64,000 nucleotides of DNA. It comes from an uncultured Lachnospiraceae bacterium (GTDB taxonomy: Bacteria; Bacillota; Clostridia; Lachnospirales; Lachnospiraceae). The translations under genes and the position numbers were made by a program. The DNA is taken from contig CANPUE010000001.1 in assembly GCA_947577185.1 (NCBI GenBank), positions 62,001-126,000 on the forward strand, read 5' to 3'. The notes beneath the pieces are model-generated. The model was not told the origin of the DNA. It saw nothing but the letters and a program-made list of their open reading frames with translations, and did no database searches. This document shows positions 17,347 through 26,604 of the stretch, in pieces. Each line of letters starts with the position of its first letter. Within the stretch, counting starts at the first letter, position 1.

Positions 17347-19575
17347 TCAATCTTCTGTATCGGGACAGATCCCTGTATTCTCCGCAGATCCGGCCCGTTT
17401 ATCCTCTTTTAAAAATTTGCGGATCGTTTTATACAGCCGGGGCGCATCTAACGGTTTCGGCAGATGATCATTCATACCGCTTTCCATCGCCATTTTTTTG
17501 TCTTCCTCAAACGTATTGGCGGAAACAGCGATAATGGGAATACCGGACAGCACTGGGTTATCAATCTTCCTGATTGCCATCGTAGCATGGTAGCCGTCCA
17601 TAACCGGCATCTGGATGTCCATCAGGATCAGGTCATACTCTCCCGGTTTTGAATGTCTGATCTTCTCTACCGCAATGCTGCCATCCTCTGCCATATCAAC
17701 AAGGAATCCCGCATCTTTTAACACTTCGTTCTCAATCTCTCTGTTGATCTCGTTATCATCCACGACCAATATTCTTCTGAAAGAAGAAAAACCGGTCGGA
17801 ATCTCCATTTCATCCGCAGCATCTGACTGGCTGTCACATCTTGAAAGTACAAGGGTTAACGTAAACTTGCTCCCTTTTCCTTTCACACTGGCCGCTTCGA
17901 TCGTTCCGCCCATAATCTCCATCAGACGCTTTGCGATCGTGAGACCAAGCCCGGTCCCCGGCATACCGCTCATTGTCGTATTTTTCTCCCGCTCAAACGG
18001 TTCAAAGACATGTGCCAAAAATTCTTCCCCGATGCCGATCCCGTTATCTTCCACTGCGATCTGGTACACTTCCCTGTTATCTTTGCTCTCTTCCTGTTCC
18101 TTTTCCATAACACTTATCGTTACACAGCCGTCCTTTGGCGTGTACCGCACGGCATTATCTACCAGATAAGTAAGGATCTGTATCAGTTTCAGACGGTCCG
18201 CAAGGACAGTATCATGTTTCAGATTAGAAATGTCGAGCGACAGGGTAATGTTTTTTGCCGACGCACGCATGAGCAGTTCCATCTGCACCTGATGCGCGAT
18301 ATCCATCAGGCTGCACTCTACCTCCTCCGCATGAACCTTGCCGGATTCCAGCCTTGAAATCTCCAGCACATCTCCAAGCAGCTGCAAAAGCTGATCGCTT
18401 GATTCAGAGATCATGTTCAGGTAACCGAAAATACGATCCTTATCATGAATATGTCTCTTGATCAGGGACGTAAAGCCGACGATTGCATTCATCGGCGTGC
18501 GAATATCATGCGACATATTGGAAAGAAAACGGTTTTTGGCGTTATTGGCCATATTGGCTTCATTTAAAGCCTCCTCTAACTTCCGCTTCTGCTCCATTTC
18601 CTGTATGATCTCATCGTCAATATTCCGATATCCAATAACCACCTGAGAGATCTGTCTTTCATTTCCTGTATTGACGACATGCAGCTGCATATAGCCAGTG
18701 TTTCCGTCCCGGTTGATCCGATAATTAATATGAAACGATCTGTTTTCGGAAAGCTTCTCGCGGATATACACCGGGTCTGAAACGCCGTATAACAGCTCCC
18801 TGTCTTCAGGAAGGACCCATTTGTTTATGTAATCGGTATCAAAACCGGAAAACTCACACATAAATCCGTTCCTGGGAAATTTCTTCTCAAAACGACTGCT
18901 GATCCGGTACGCTTTCATCCAGTTTCTGTCCAGATCAACATAAAAGATCGACTCATAGTCGATGCTCAGCCCCTCTATCATTTCCAGACGCCTTAACTGC
19001 TCCTGGTGCACCACCTTTAATTGCTGGCTGTATTCATCAATCTGTTTTTGCAGATGCTGTTCCCTTTGCTGCTTCTCCAGCATCAGGACTTCTCTTTCTC
19101 TCAGACTGCGCGCATTTTTATCCGTCGCATCTCCCACAAAAACATAAAAAATATCCCCCATATCGCTCTGGACAAAATGTCCGTAGTCTTCGAGCCAGCG
19201 GATTTCTCCGTCTTTACGGATAATACGGTATTCCACATAATCAAGCGCATACTGGCTCCTCGCAATCTGCTCGGCAATGCTTTGTTCCACCTCCTCCAGA
19301 TCGTCAGGATGAACGATCCCGCGGAAGGAATTTCCGGTCAATTCCCGAAACTCTTCCATTGTGGCACAGTTAAACAACCGCAACATTGCCGCGTTCGCAT
19401 AAATCAATTCTTCTTTGCCGCCTGCACGGTAAATAAAAAAACCGCCCGGCATTTCATCCATAAATTTTTTCAGATTTTCGGCGATATGATAGCTGTTCCC
19501 ATCCCGCCTGTCAAATAAAAATATCAGATTTTCAAAGATATCCTGATCCACTTCCCGTTGCATCTCCAAGTGCAT
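17347..19575 (-). CDS. Hybrid sensor histidine kinase with PAS domains and C-terminal receiver
   Basis: A 742-residue cytoplasmic hybrid kinase. A PAS domain with PAC-like end lies at about 30-150 (YRIIRKDGEIRWLEDYGHF), followed by a coiled coil (about 160-205) and a second PAS-like region (210-345). The HisKA box is NMSHDIRTPMNAIVGF with H near 370. The ATPase shows VEDNGIGIGEEFLAHVFEPF and GTGLGLTIAKRL. The receiver near the C-terminus shows LILMDIQMPVMDGYH with the phospho-acceptor Asp. No membrane segment is evident, so the signal is probably intracellular. A GGGGG site precedes the ATG. No cognate output gene is next to it. Confidence 0.93.
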   Translation of the reverse strand: MHLEMQREVDQDIFENLIFLFDRRDGNSYHIAENLKKFMDEMPGGFFIYRAGGKEELIYANAAMLRLFNCATMEEFRELTGNSFRGIVHPDDLEEVEQSIAEQIARSQYALDYVEYRIIRKDGEIRWLEDYGHFVQSDMGDIFYVFVGDATDKNARSLREREVLMLEKQQREQHLQKQIDEYSQQLKVVHQEQLRRLEMIEGLSIDYESIFYVDLDRNWMKAYRISSRFEKKFPRNGFMCEFSGFDTDYINKWVLPEDRELLYGVSDPVYIREKLSENRSFHINYRINRDGNTGYMQLHVVNTGNERQISQVVIGYRNIDDEIIQEMEQKRKLEEALNEANMANNAKNRFLSNMSHDIRTPMNAIVGFTSLIKRHIHDKDRIFGYLNMISESSDQLLQLLGDVLEISRLESGKVHAEEVECSLMDIAHQVQMELLMRASAKNITLSLDISNLKHDTVLADRLKLIQILTYLVDNAVRYTPKDGCVTISVMEKEQEESKDNREVYQIAVEDNGIGIGEEFLAHVFEPFEREKNTTMSGMPGTGLGLTIAKRLMEIMGGTIEAASVKGKGSKFTLTLVLSRCDSQSDAADEMEIPTGFSSFRRILVVDDNEINREIENEVLKDAGFLVDMAEDGSIAVEKIRHSKPGEYDLILMDIQMPVMDGYHATMAIRKIDNPVLSGIPIIAVSANTFEEDKKMAMESGMNDHLPKPLDAPRLYKTIRKFLKEDKRAGSAENTGICPDTED

Positions 19576-19630
19576 ATACCCCCTGCCAATTTAAGACTGC
19601 TGTTCAGAACCGGTTAAAATCATTATTTCA

Positions 19631-19812
19631 GTGCGAGCCTTAGAAGTTCTTCTCACGCTTCCCCTCATGCCGTCTGTTTACGACGTAAATACTCTATAGG
19701 AAGAACGCCGCATTCGGGCGTTCTTTCGTGTGAGAAAGATTTGCCCAAGGCAAATCGTAGAACTTCCTGGCGAAGCACCCTCTGGTGCGAGCCTTAGAAG
19801 TTCTTCTCACAC
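19631..19812. repeat. Structured repeat element bounded by 26-bp direct repeats
   Basis: Two identical 26-bp copies (19631-19656 and 19785-19810, starting GTGCGAGCCTTAG and ending TTCTTCTCAC) bound the element. Each copy has an internal AGAAG-TT-CTTCT dyad. Between them are hairpins AAGAACGCC/GGCGTTCTT (about 19698-19723), ATTTGCC/GGCAAAT (about 19739-19755) and GCACC/GGTGC (about 19776-19789), enclosed by a long-range GTGTGAGAA/TTCTCACAC pairing. It looks like a MITE/REP-like repeat or a structured RNA; it is not a CRISPR. Confidence 0.75.
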
Positions 19813-19933
19813 TAGTATAGCATGAAAAGAATCCGTTTGGTATCCTTTTCCCCAAAATATTTGTGTACGAAATCAGGTACAGTTACTGTTCACTCCGTTC
19901 CAGTAACCAGGTTCATTCTGAATCTGTCGAGAC

Positions 19934-19962
19934 AAAAAAGGGACGCCTTCATTCGGCATCCC
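19934..19962 (-). terminator. Intrinsic terminator after the OmpR/kinase operon
   Basis: GGGATGCC, a 7-base loop, GGCGTCCC and six T on the minus strand, just after the kinase stop at 19973. Confidence 0.85.
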
Positions 19963-19972
19963 TCTCCCGCAC

Positions 19973-22420
19973 TTACCAGTCGATCACGACTTTAAAAAGA
20001 TCTGCATCCGTCTTGATCCTGAATTTTCCGCCCTGCAGTTCCGTGAAACTTTTGGCAATGGCAAGCCCCAGCCCGCTGCCTTCCGTATTCCTGGCCGCAT
20101 CTCCCCGCACGAACCGTTCACTTAGATCCTGCGGATTTCCGGTGATTTCCTGCGCGGAAATATTTTTCAGTTCAATATGAATGCCCGTCTTTTCTGCCCC
20201 CTGTCTGGCGGTAATAAAGACCCTCGTGTCCGGCATGGCATATTTGATGATGTTCGTATACAGATTCTCGAAGATCCGATAGGTCTTCTGAGAATCCAGA
20301 TACAGAACCACTTTTTCTTCCGGCATGGCAAACCGTACCTGCAGTCCAGCCTCTTGCATCTTATCCTCGTATTCCAGATATACCTGCCGCATCAGATGGC
20401 AGATATCCACGGAAACCGGGTCCAGCTTCACAGTACCGCTGGTGGCCTTACTGACCTCAAACAGATCCTCTATCAGTACCTTTAAACGCAGCGCCTTTCT
20501 CTCCAGTGTCGCCAGATATTCTTCTCGCTGTGCCTGCGTGATATCCTTTTCTTTTAACAGATCAATATAAGTGATGATCGCCGTAAGGGGCGTCTTCAGA
20601 TCATGCGATACATTGGTGATCAGTTCCGTTTTCATCTTCTGGCTTTTTACCTCCTCGTCAACTGCATTCTTAAAACCATCCTGAATTTTATACAGTTCTT
20701 CCCTGTAAGACTCAAACACGCCAAAGTCTTCCTCAAAGGTATTGTTCAGTTTTCCCTGCGCAATGGAATTGGTTGCGGTCAGCAGCCTGGCATAATGCTC
20801 CTGTATCGTATGGATATATTTTCGGAGAACAAAATACAGGACGATGGAGTAAACAAAAATACCAAAGATTCCGAATGCCCAGAACAGACAGGCCGTTGTC
20901 AGCAGACAGAAATTGATAAATACCAGCTTTCTTAACAGCTTATCCGCATCCTTTCCCAGATCCACTTCTATAATTTCTTCTTTCAGTCTTACGTAATATT
21001 TCCTGACCAGTCCGGATATCTTTCTCCACAGGATAATACACAGGCACCTGTTGCCAAAATACTTTTTCACGCCCCGGAAAATATCGGAAACTTCCAGACA
21101 CAGGAAATAAACAACCCCATAAAGGAACAGGAAAAAGCAAAAACTGCTGACTGTCGAGAGAACCTCATATTCAAAAGAACTTAACTGCAGGAAAGCCCCG
21201 TCCACCAGCCAGTCAAACAACGTACCGGCGCCTGCTCTCTCGATATGCCATACTGCAATTTCTATGGCAGGGCCCAGAAAGAAACAGGCCGCTGCGACTG
21301 TCACTTCGAGAGGCATTCTTCTGTCACGCTTTCCCTCAAGGAGAACAGGTTTACATAAGGCAATCAGTATAACTACCGCAAAAATAACCGCCATAAACAT
21401 CAAATACACGTTGACCGCCCCTGACCGGAAATAGCTGCTATATAGAGAAGCCATCCCGAAATTTCTGCCCAGATAGGCGCTCGAAGACCCCCGGTTCAGA
21501 AACGTCTGCATCTGTTCTTTCGTCAGGGCGTAGACGAATGTGGCGTTCGCCGGTTTTTTCTGGCTGACTGTCAGAACGTTTTCCACAATCTGCGTGTCAG
21601 AGTCCACGAGGACAAACGTTTCTACCGCATCACGCCCCATAAGCAGCCGGCCATAGTTCCCGCTTTCTATCGTCTGAACCGTCTTTAAGAGTCTGTCCGC
21701 ATCCCTGCCTCTGGTGCTGATATGCTGCAGATTACCAGCCCCGTCATAATCCATAATCACATAGTATACATAATCTTTTACAGCCTCTTCCCCAGAAACA
21801 CCATCAGACGATTTTAAAAGATCCTCGATCGGAAGCGTGGTGTTTTTCATGCTCATGCCGCTTGTTTTGTCAAGAACATAATAATCCATATTTTTCTTGA
21901 TATCTTGCACCGGAGAAGATTCAATCTCTTCTGCCGTTTCCTGCATCTGGCTCGCGTAGAGCCCCAAAATGCTCTGGATCTGCTGTGCGTCTACGATCCT
22001 TTCGTTTCCATAATAGTAGTTTTCCAAATCCTCCCCGTTCTCTTCGCCGTCAAAGAACCGGTTCTGCCCGGAAGCTTTTTCCAGTTCTTCCTCCAGATAC
22101 AATTCCGTCCAGGTATGGTTTTTGCCGCCGTTTTTGTCCATTACATTTTTGTAAAAAACAAAGTTGCTCTGGATCAGCGCCGAGACAAACGTTTCACTTT
22201 CAATCCCTTCACTCCCGGCCTCCCCATAGTATTGATTCGCTCTTTTTTCAAAGACAGGCATGAGCGCCGTAAAGGCGGCTGCCGCCAGTCCTGCCAGTAT
22301 AAGGCCGATCCACAGCGGACCGTTTCTTCTGACTCGATTTTTCCTATTGTCGTTTCTGTCTGTTTCATTTCTGTCTGTTTCATTTTCCGTTTCAATATTT
22401 TTCAATTTTATATCCAACAC
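19973..22420 (-). CDS. Large membrane sensor histidine kinase
   Basis: An 815-residue sensor kinase of the OmpR-partner class. A first membrane helix is at about 34-52, a roughly 290-residue extracytoplasmic domain follows, then several helices between about 340 and 540. The HisKA box ITNVSHDLKTPLTAIITYIDLL is near 605 and the ATPase G boxes end in GSGLGLAIAKSFTELQGGKFR. No ATG exists ahead of the first helix in this frame: translation must begin at GTG (22420) or one of the TTG codons just after it, overlapping the response regulator's end by about 29 bases, which implies coupling. The signal sensed is unknown. Confidence 0.92.
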   Translation of the reverse strand: MLDIKLKNIETENETDRNETDRNDNRKNRVRRNGPLWIGLILAGLAAAAFTALMPVFEKRANQYYGEAGSEGIESETFVSALIQSNFVFYKNVMDKNGGKNHTWTELYLEEELEKASGQNRFFDGEENGEDLENYYYGNERIVDAQQIQSILGLYASQMQETAEEIESSPVQDIKKNMDYYVLDKTSGMSMKNTTLPIEDLLKSSDGVSGEEAVKDYVYYVIMDYDGAGNLQHISTRGRDADRLLKTVQTIESGNYGRLLMGRDAVETFVLVDSDTQIVENVLTVSQKKPANATFVYALTKEQMQTFLNRGSSSAYLGRNFGMASLYSSYFRSGAVNVYLMFMAVIFAVVILIALCKPVLLEGKRDRRMPLEVTVAAACFFLGPAIEIAVWHIERAGAGTLFDWLVDGAFLQLSSFEYEVLSTVSSFCFFLFLYGVVYFLCLEVSDIFRGVKKYFGNRCLCIILWRKISGLVRKYYVRLKEEIIEVDLGKDADKLLRKLVFINFCLLTTACLFWAFGIFGIFVYSIVLYFVLRKYIHTIQEHYARLLTATNSIAQGKLNNTFEEDFGVFESYREELYKIQDGFKNAVDEEVKSQKMKTELITNVSHDLKTPLTAIITYIDLLKEKDITQAQREEYLATLERKALRLKVLIEDLFEVSKATSGTVKLDPVSVDICHLMRQVYLEYEDKMQEAGLQVRFAMPEEKVVLYLDSQKTYRIFENLYTNIIKYAMPDTRVFITARQGAEKTGIHIELKNISAQEITGNPQDLSERFVRGDAARNTEGSGLGLAIAKSFTELQGGKFRIKTDADLFKVVIDW

Positions 22421-23099
22421 CCCACACCACCTTTAAATATTTTGGTTCTTTCGGGTTGATCTCAATTTTTTCCCGAATCCTTCTGATATGCACCATGATC
22501 GTATCCGTATTGATCGCCTGCTCATTCCAGACACGCTCGTAAATTTCTTCCGCCGAAAACACTCTGCCCGGATTTTTCATCAACAACAGCAGGATCTTGA
22601 ATTCCAGCGGCGTCAGCTTGACCGGATTTCCATCTACCGAAACTTCCACCGTATTTTCATTCAGTTCCAGTCCGCCGATCACGTATACCGTATCGTCTTT
22701 CTGCTTTCCATCCATCGCTTCCAGATATTTCTTATAGCGGCGCAGATGGGAATTGACTCTGGCAAGCAGCTCCATTGTCGTAAAGGGCTTCGTCACATAA
22801 TCATCCGCCCCCATATTCAGCCCCATGATTTTATCCACTTCCTCGGACTTGGCTGAGAGCATGATCACCGGAAAATCATATCCCTTCTCTCTGACTTTCA
22901 TCATCATCGTGATACCGTCCATCCGCGGCATCATCACATCCACAATGGCAAGATGGATCTCTTTCGTCGTTATCTGCTCGAGCCCTTCCAGTCCGTCCGC
23001 GGCCTGCCATACTTCATATCCCTGATTTCTGAGATAAATTTCGATTCCCTCACGAATTTCTTTGTCGTCTTCTACTATTAAAATATGAAATGCTTCCAA
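22392..23099 (-). CDS. OmpR-family response regulator (TTG start)
   Basis: A 235-residue DNA-binding response regulator. The receiver has the acidic pair in ILIVEDDKE, the phospho-acceptor in AIVDVMMPRMDG, and K in DDYVTKPF. The C-terminal winged helix has LTPLEFKILLLLMKNPGRVF, ending DTIMVHIRRIREKIE and VWGVGYKIEKY. No ATG fits: an AGGAGG site is followed 7-8 bases later by TTG at 23099, giving the start LEAFHILIVEDD. The open frame continues upstream inside the glycosyltransferase gene without similarity. It forms an operon with the following kinase and overlaps the glycosyltransferase end by 50 bases. Confidence 0.92.
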   Translation of the reverse strand: MEAFHILIVEDDKEIREGIEIYLRNQGYEVWQAADGLEGLEQITTKEIHLAIVDVMMPRMDGITMMMKVREKGYDFPVIMLSAKSEEVDKIMGLNMGADDYVTKPFTTMELLARVNSHLRRYKKYLEAMDGKQKDDTVYVIGGLELNENTVEVSVDGNPVKLTPLEFKILLLLMKNPGRVFSAEEIYERVWNEQAINTDTIMVHIRRIREKIEINPKEPKYLKVVWGVGYKIEKY

Positions 23100-24264
23100 A
23101 GCGCTGTCCTCCTTCTGCCATGGAACGTCCCGCATGGCTCTGTATAGCAATATTATAATAGACTGCCGCGCATTTCGCAATTTCTGGCATCTCATACTTT
23201 TCCGCGCTCTCCCGTGCTCCCTTTTCCAGATAACTGCGATCCTGTGACAGAAGCTCGTTGAGACGGTACTCATATTCTTTTTCCGACAGATATGTCATAT
23301 ATCCGTTTTTTCCATTGACCACCACATCTTTTACTCCGGATGCTTTCACCGCAAGCACAGGCGTACCGGCAGCCATCGCCTCTAACAACACGATTCCCTG
23401 TGTCTCTGACAGGGAGGAAAAAAGAAAGAGATCCGCCGCCTTACAGTAAACCGAGACCTTTGCATTGGGCACCCTGCCGGCAAAGACAATCTCATCTGTC
23501 AGACCGAGCTCATTGACCAGATCAACAAGCTGCTTTTTATATGGCCCGTCTCCCACAATCACCAGCCTGAAATCCGCTTCCCGCATGCTTTTTCTCAGCG
23601 CAAGCGCACGGAGTAAAAATTCCAGATTTTTTTCCTTTGCCAGTCTTGCCACCGTACAAAACAGATGTTTTTTCTCTCCCAGAAGCTCTCTGCGCAGTTT
23701 TGCCGCTTCCTCCTGATCCGGCACAAAACTTTCCGGCAGGATTCCTGTCGGCAATACTGCAACCCTCGTTTCTGTTCCGATATCCTCCAGATACGACTGC
23801 ATCGACGGCGTCGGTGCGAATACCAGATCACACTGCGAAGTAAATTGATTTACATAAAACGGAACCATGCCCTGCAAAAAGGATGCCTTAATATAATGAA
23901 GATACTGCTCATACCTTGTATGATAGGTAAAGCATAGCGGTACATCATATTTCTTTGACAGATACAGTGCGCTCCTGCCAATCAGCATCGGATGATGCAC
24001 ATGAATCACATCAAAATCCCCTTCACGGAACGCCTTCTCTATTTTGGGGTCCAGGAAATACGGCACTGAAAAGCCATTGGCCACTCCTTTGACAAGCGCA
24101 TGACAGCGTACCACATTTGCTTCCTCCTCCTGTCCGTCATAGTCAGGCGCAAAAACCACCACTTCATGCCCGATTGCCCGCAGTCCCTCACTCAATCGCT
24201 CGATCGATATGGGAACGCCCGCGACGAAAGGCTTGTAATTGTTTGTCATCATTGCTATTTTCAT
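23050..24264 (-). CDS. Glycosyltransferase family 4, glycolipid-type
   Basis: A 404-residue GT-B glycosyltransferase. The N-terminal motif MKIAMMTNNYKPFVAGVPIS, the DVIHVHHPMLIG segment, the donor-binding LFCTVARLAKEKNLE region and LFLFSSLSETQGIVLLEAMA (the GT4 EX7E motif) are all visible. The pattern resembles diacylglycerol or phosphatidylinositol glycosyltransferases of Firmicutes; the exact acceptor is inferred. The ATG at 24264 with an AGGAAC site is used; the longer frame upstream is spurious. It precedes the two-component genes and may be co-regulated with DedA. Confidence 0.9.
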   Translation of the reverse strand: MKIAMMTNNYKPFVAGVPISIERLSEGLRAIGHEVVVFAPDYDGQEEEANVVRCHALVKGVANGFSVPYFLDPKIEKAFREGDFDVIHVHHPMLIGRSALYLSKKYDVPLCFTYHTRYEQYLHYIKASFLQGMVPFYVNQFTSQCDLVFAPTPSMQSYLEDIGTETRVAVLPTGILPESFVPDQEEAAKLRRELLGEKKHLFCTVARLAKEKNLEFLLRALALRKSMREADFRLVIVGDGPYKKQLVDLVNELGLTDEIVFAGRVPNAKVSVYCKAADLFLFSSLSETQGIVLLEAMAAGTPVLAVKASGVKDVVVNGKNGYMTYLSEKEYEYRLNELLSQDRSYLEKGARESAEKYEMPEIAKCAAVYYNIAIQSHAGRSMAEGGQRFGSISYFNSRRRQRNS

Positions 24265-24323
24265 AATTATGTTCCTTTCTGATACCAGCCCGCCAATTGT
24301 TATGAAACGCTTCCCGCCGCTTT

Positions 24324-24833
24324 TTACGCAAAATACCGGAACACCGCGTCGCCGAGATAGTATCCGGCTCCCACGAAAAACAGATTCCAGACAAAAACGC
24401 CGAGTGCGGAGCTGACCGTATATTTGACAAAGTTGATCTTCAGGACGCCCGCCGGAATCGACACCAGCGTCCTCACCATAGGAATCAGCTTGCTTAGAAA
24501 AATACCAAATGATCCTTTCTGTCGAATCATTTCCAGATTTCGCTCTATGGCTTCCCTTTGTTTCGGAAATTTCTGTAAATATTTTTCCAGAAGCAGGCTT
24601 CCGCCTGTCCTTCCCAGAAAATACAGGATCCAGCTGCCGATTACGCCTGCTGCCAGCGTGATCAGCATGACTGTCACGAAATGAATGTTCCCCTTCGCGG
24701 CCCAAATGCCCGAAAGCGGCATGATCACGCCCGCCGGAAACCCCGGCATATTCATATATTCCAATAAAACGATAATGAAAATGGCAACGGCGCCATATCT
24801 GGTAAAATAGAGTGTAAGTGCGGCAATATCCAT
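24324..24833 (-). CDS. DedA/SNARE-associated family membrane protein
   Basis: A 169-residue DedA protein, a family implicated in phospholipid (undecaprenyl or polyprenyl phosphate) translocation across the membrane. It shows IFIIVLLEYMNMPGFPAGVI near residue 20, the GSWILYFLGRTGG loop and the amphipathic FLSKLIPMVRTLVSIPAGVL segment with the conserved Arg. The ATG at 24833 is used: AGGAG lies 12 bases ahead, whereas the ATG at 24845 touches the site. A glycosyltransferase follows 60 bases downstream. Confidence 0.92.
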   Translation of the reverse strand: MDIAALTLYFTRYGAVAIFIIVLLEYMNMPGFPAGVIMPLSGIWAAKGNIHFVTVMLITLAAGVIGSWILYFLGRTGGSLLLEKYLQKFPKQREAIERNLEMIRQKGSFGIFLSKLIPMVRTLVSIPAGVLKINFVKYTVSSALGVFVWNLFFVGAGYYLGDAVFRYFA

Positions 24834-24969
24834 ATGGATCTCCATCTCCTTTCTTTTGCTTCCTTTGCTATGTACTTAGACTAAACCATAAAACGAAAGA
24901 GGATACGGGGGAAAAATGGAAAAATTTATTAAGAAAAGAAGACAGAGTTCTAAAGAGAAAAACAACCTG

Positions 24970-25011
24970 AAAAAGCAAAATGCGTCTGCACGCACAATGT
25001 CGGGCAGACGC
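24970..25011 (-). terminator. Intrinsic terminator after the GntR-ABC operon
   Basis: Minus strand: GCGTCTGC, a 14-base loop, GCAGACGC, then ATTTTGCTTTTT. A second small hairpin (GGAAAC/GTTTCC, about 25019-25036) precedes it. Confidence 0.75.
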
Positions 25012-25091
25012 AGCAACGGAAACTACGGTGTTTCCTGATGATAGAGTTTTCTGAAACGATCCATAAACATTCCTCCTTATTTTAGGGGTTT

Positions 25092-25757
25092 CTAAAACTC
25101 CCGCCTCATATACAGTCTTTTGGAGAGTAAAAACGAAAGGAACAAAATAAACGTAGAAACTGCCGCGATTCCGCCATTGACAAAAAGCATGTTCTCAAAC
25201 GCGTATTCGAGGGCATTAAAGAACAGACGCTCGTTGCCCGGCCGAAAAGCGACCGTCACACACGCCGCATAAAAAAATGCAAACACAAACACTGGCAGAT
25301 ACATCCCAAAAAACTTTCCTTTGCTGTATCCAAACCGGAACAATAATGGAAACATGAAAAGGCTGAACAGGGAGAACAACAGATAACTGACTGCCGCAAC
25401 AGGCAAAAACCAGCTGATCGGTCCATAATAATGTGACAGCGTAAAGCGGTCTGCCGCAAAAGCCAGCGGGATGCCGGTGAGCATTCCGACCACTCCCAGG
25501 CATATGGATAATACATATCTGCCTGCCACGATGGACGAACGCGTTACGGGCAGCGTCAGATACTGCCTGTTCAGGTCAGCTTTTTCTTCTACCGCAAACG
25601 TGTTGATAGAAAAAAACAGGAATAAAAATACATTCACCGGAACCGTGAATAACGGTGTAAAGATCCCCGCCGTTAAAGCTACTACAGGGATTAAAAACAT
25701 CCGCAAATGATAACATTTCATTGCCCGCCAGTCTAATACTGCCATTTTTTTAATCAT
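25092..25757 (-). CDS. ABC-2 type transporter permease
   Basis: A 221-residue permease with six hydrophobic segments, the partner of the ATPase just upstream. The frame reads upstream to 25796, but the ATG at 25757 (MIKKMAVLDWRAMK) follows a GGGGGG site and overlaps the ATPase stop as ATGATTAA, an 8-base overlap implying coupling. The motif FAVEEKADLNRQYLTLPVTR resembles the ABC-2 permeases of bacitracin/lantibiotic-type or YtrC-like exporters. Substrate unknown. Confidence 0.88.
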   Translation of the reverse strand: MIKKMAVLDWRAMKCYHLRMFLIPVVALTAGIFTPLFTVPVNVFLFLFFSINTFAVEEKADLNRQYLTLPVTRSSIVAGRYVLSICLGVVGMLTGIPLAFAADRFTLSHYYGPISWFLPVAAVSYLLFSLFSLFMFPLLFRFGYSKGKFFGMYLPVFVFAFFYAACVTVAFRPGNERLFFNALEYAFENMLFVNGGIAAVSTFILFLSFLLSKRLYMRREF

Positions 25758-26604
25758 ACCAATCCCCCCTGCCCAGCCGCACCATAATGTCGTCAAGCGA
25801 AACCGTTTCCATTATCACTCCTTTAGGAAATCCCGCGGTGTCTCTGATCTCAATCATTCCCTCAAAACCGCCGGGATACTCACGCAGTCCCAATATCTGT
25901 CCGCGTTTTTCCTGCGGCAGATCCCCGCTGCCGCCCCGCACCATACAATAGCGGTCGATCAGTTCCTCTTTGATCCCGCTGTACAAAACCTTACCCTTAC
26001 TGAGATAGACGATGTAGTCGGCAATCTTCTCCAGATCATTTGTGATGTGCGTGGAAAAGAAGATCGTCCGATCCTCCTGCAGCATGTAGTCACGGAAAAT
26101 GCAAAGCATTTCGTCACGGGCCGCAGGATCCAGACCGGAAGTCGGTTCATCCAACAATAAAAGCTTCGCATCGTGAGATAATGTGACCGCCATGCCCAGC
26201 TTCATTTTCATGCCGCGTGACATCGATTTAAATTTCTGTCTCGGTTCGATGCCAAAACGATCCAGATATTGATAAAAAACCATACTGCTCCATTTTTTAT
26301 AAAATGGGCGCATAGACTTTTCAAGATCAACCGCATTCCAGTCTTCCTGATAATATGGCGCTTCCCATAAGACACCGATGTCCTCTTTTAACGAAACATC
26401 GTCCGCAGGTTTTCCAAAGAGCTTAATGCCGCCTCCATCTTTTAATGCCATACCCAGAATCAGCTTGAGAGTCGTTGTCTTGCCCGCGCCGTTTTCCCCG
26501 ATAAACCCACTGACGAAACCGCAGGGAACAGAAAAGCTGATGCGGTCCAGCTTGAAATTCCGATACCGCTTTTCGAGATTCGAGAGTTCGATCGCCTGAT
26601 TCAT
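25750..26604 (-). CDS. ABC transporter ATP-binding protein
   Basis: A 284-residue ABC ATPase. Walker A is GENGAGKTT near 42, the signature is a divergent SRGMKMKLGMAVTL, Walker B is LLLLDEPTSGLDPAARDE and the H-loop is STHITNDLE. It overlaps the GntR regulator's stop by four bases (ATGA) and the permease by eight, so the three genes form one tightly coupled operon of the YtrA-YtrB type, probably responding to envelope stress or an antibiotic (inference). Confidence 0.93.
   Translation of the reverse strand: MNQAIELSNLEKRYRNFKLDRISFSVPCGFVSGFIGENGAGKTTTLKLILGMALKDGGGIKLFGKPADDVSLKEDIGVLWEAPYYQEDWNAVDLEKSMRPFYKKWSSMVFYQYLDRFGIEPRQKFKSMSRGMKMKLGMAVTLSHDAKLLLLDEPTSGLDPAARDEMLCIFRDYMLQEDRTIFFSTHITNDLEKIADYIVYLSKGKVLYSGIKEELIDRYCMVRGGSGDLPQEKRGQILGLREYPGGFEGMIEIRDTAGFPKGVIMETVSLDDIMVRLGRGDWYD

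Larger units (their letters stand above)
19576..19972. other. 397-base intergenic region dominated by a structured repeat element
   Basis: No gene is seen. It holds the terminator of the upstream histidine kinase gene (19934-19962), the structured repeat element at 19631-19812, and the short leader of the hybrid kinase gene. Confidence 0.85.

Noticed and set aside
24265..24705. N-terminal extension of the glycosyltransferase frame
   Set aside because: It overlaps DedA and lacks similarity; MKIAMMTNNYKP at 24264 is the family start.
24916..25038. A 40-codon basic plus-strand frame (MEKFIKKRRQSSKEK...)
   Set aside because: It has a fair ribosome-like site, but its DNA forms the terminator hairpins of the opposite-strand ABC operon, so coding is doubtful.
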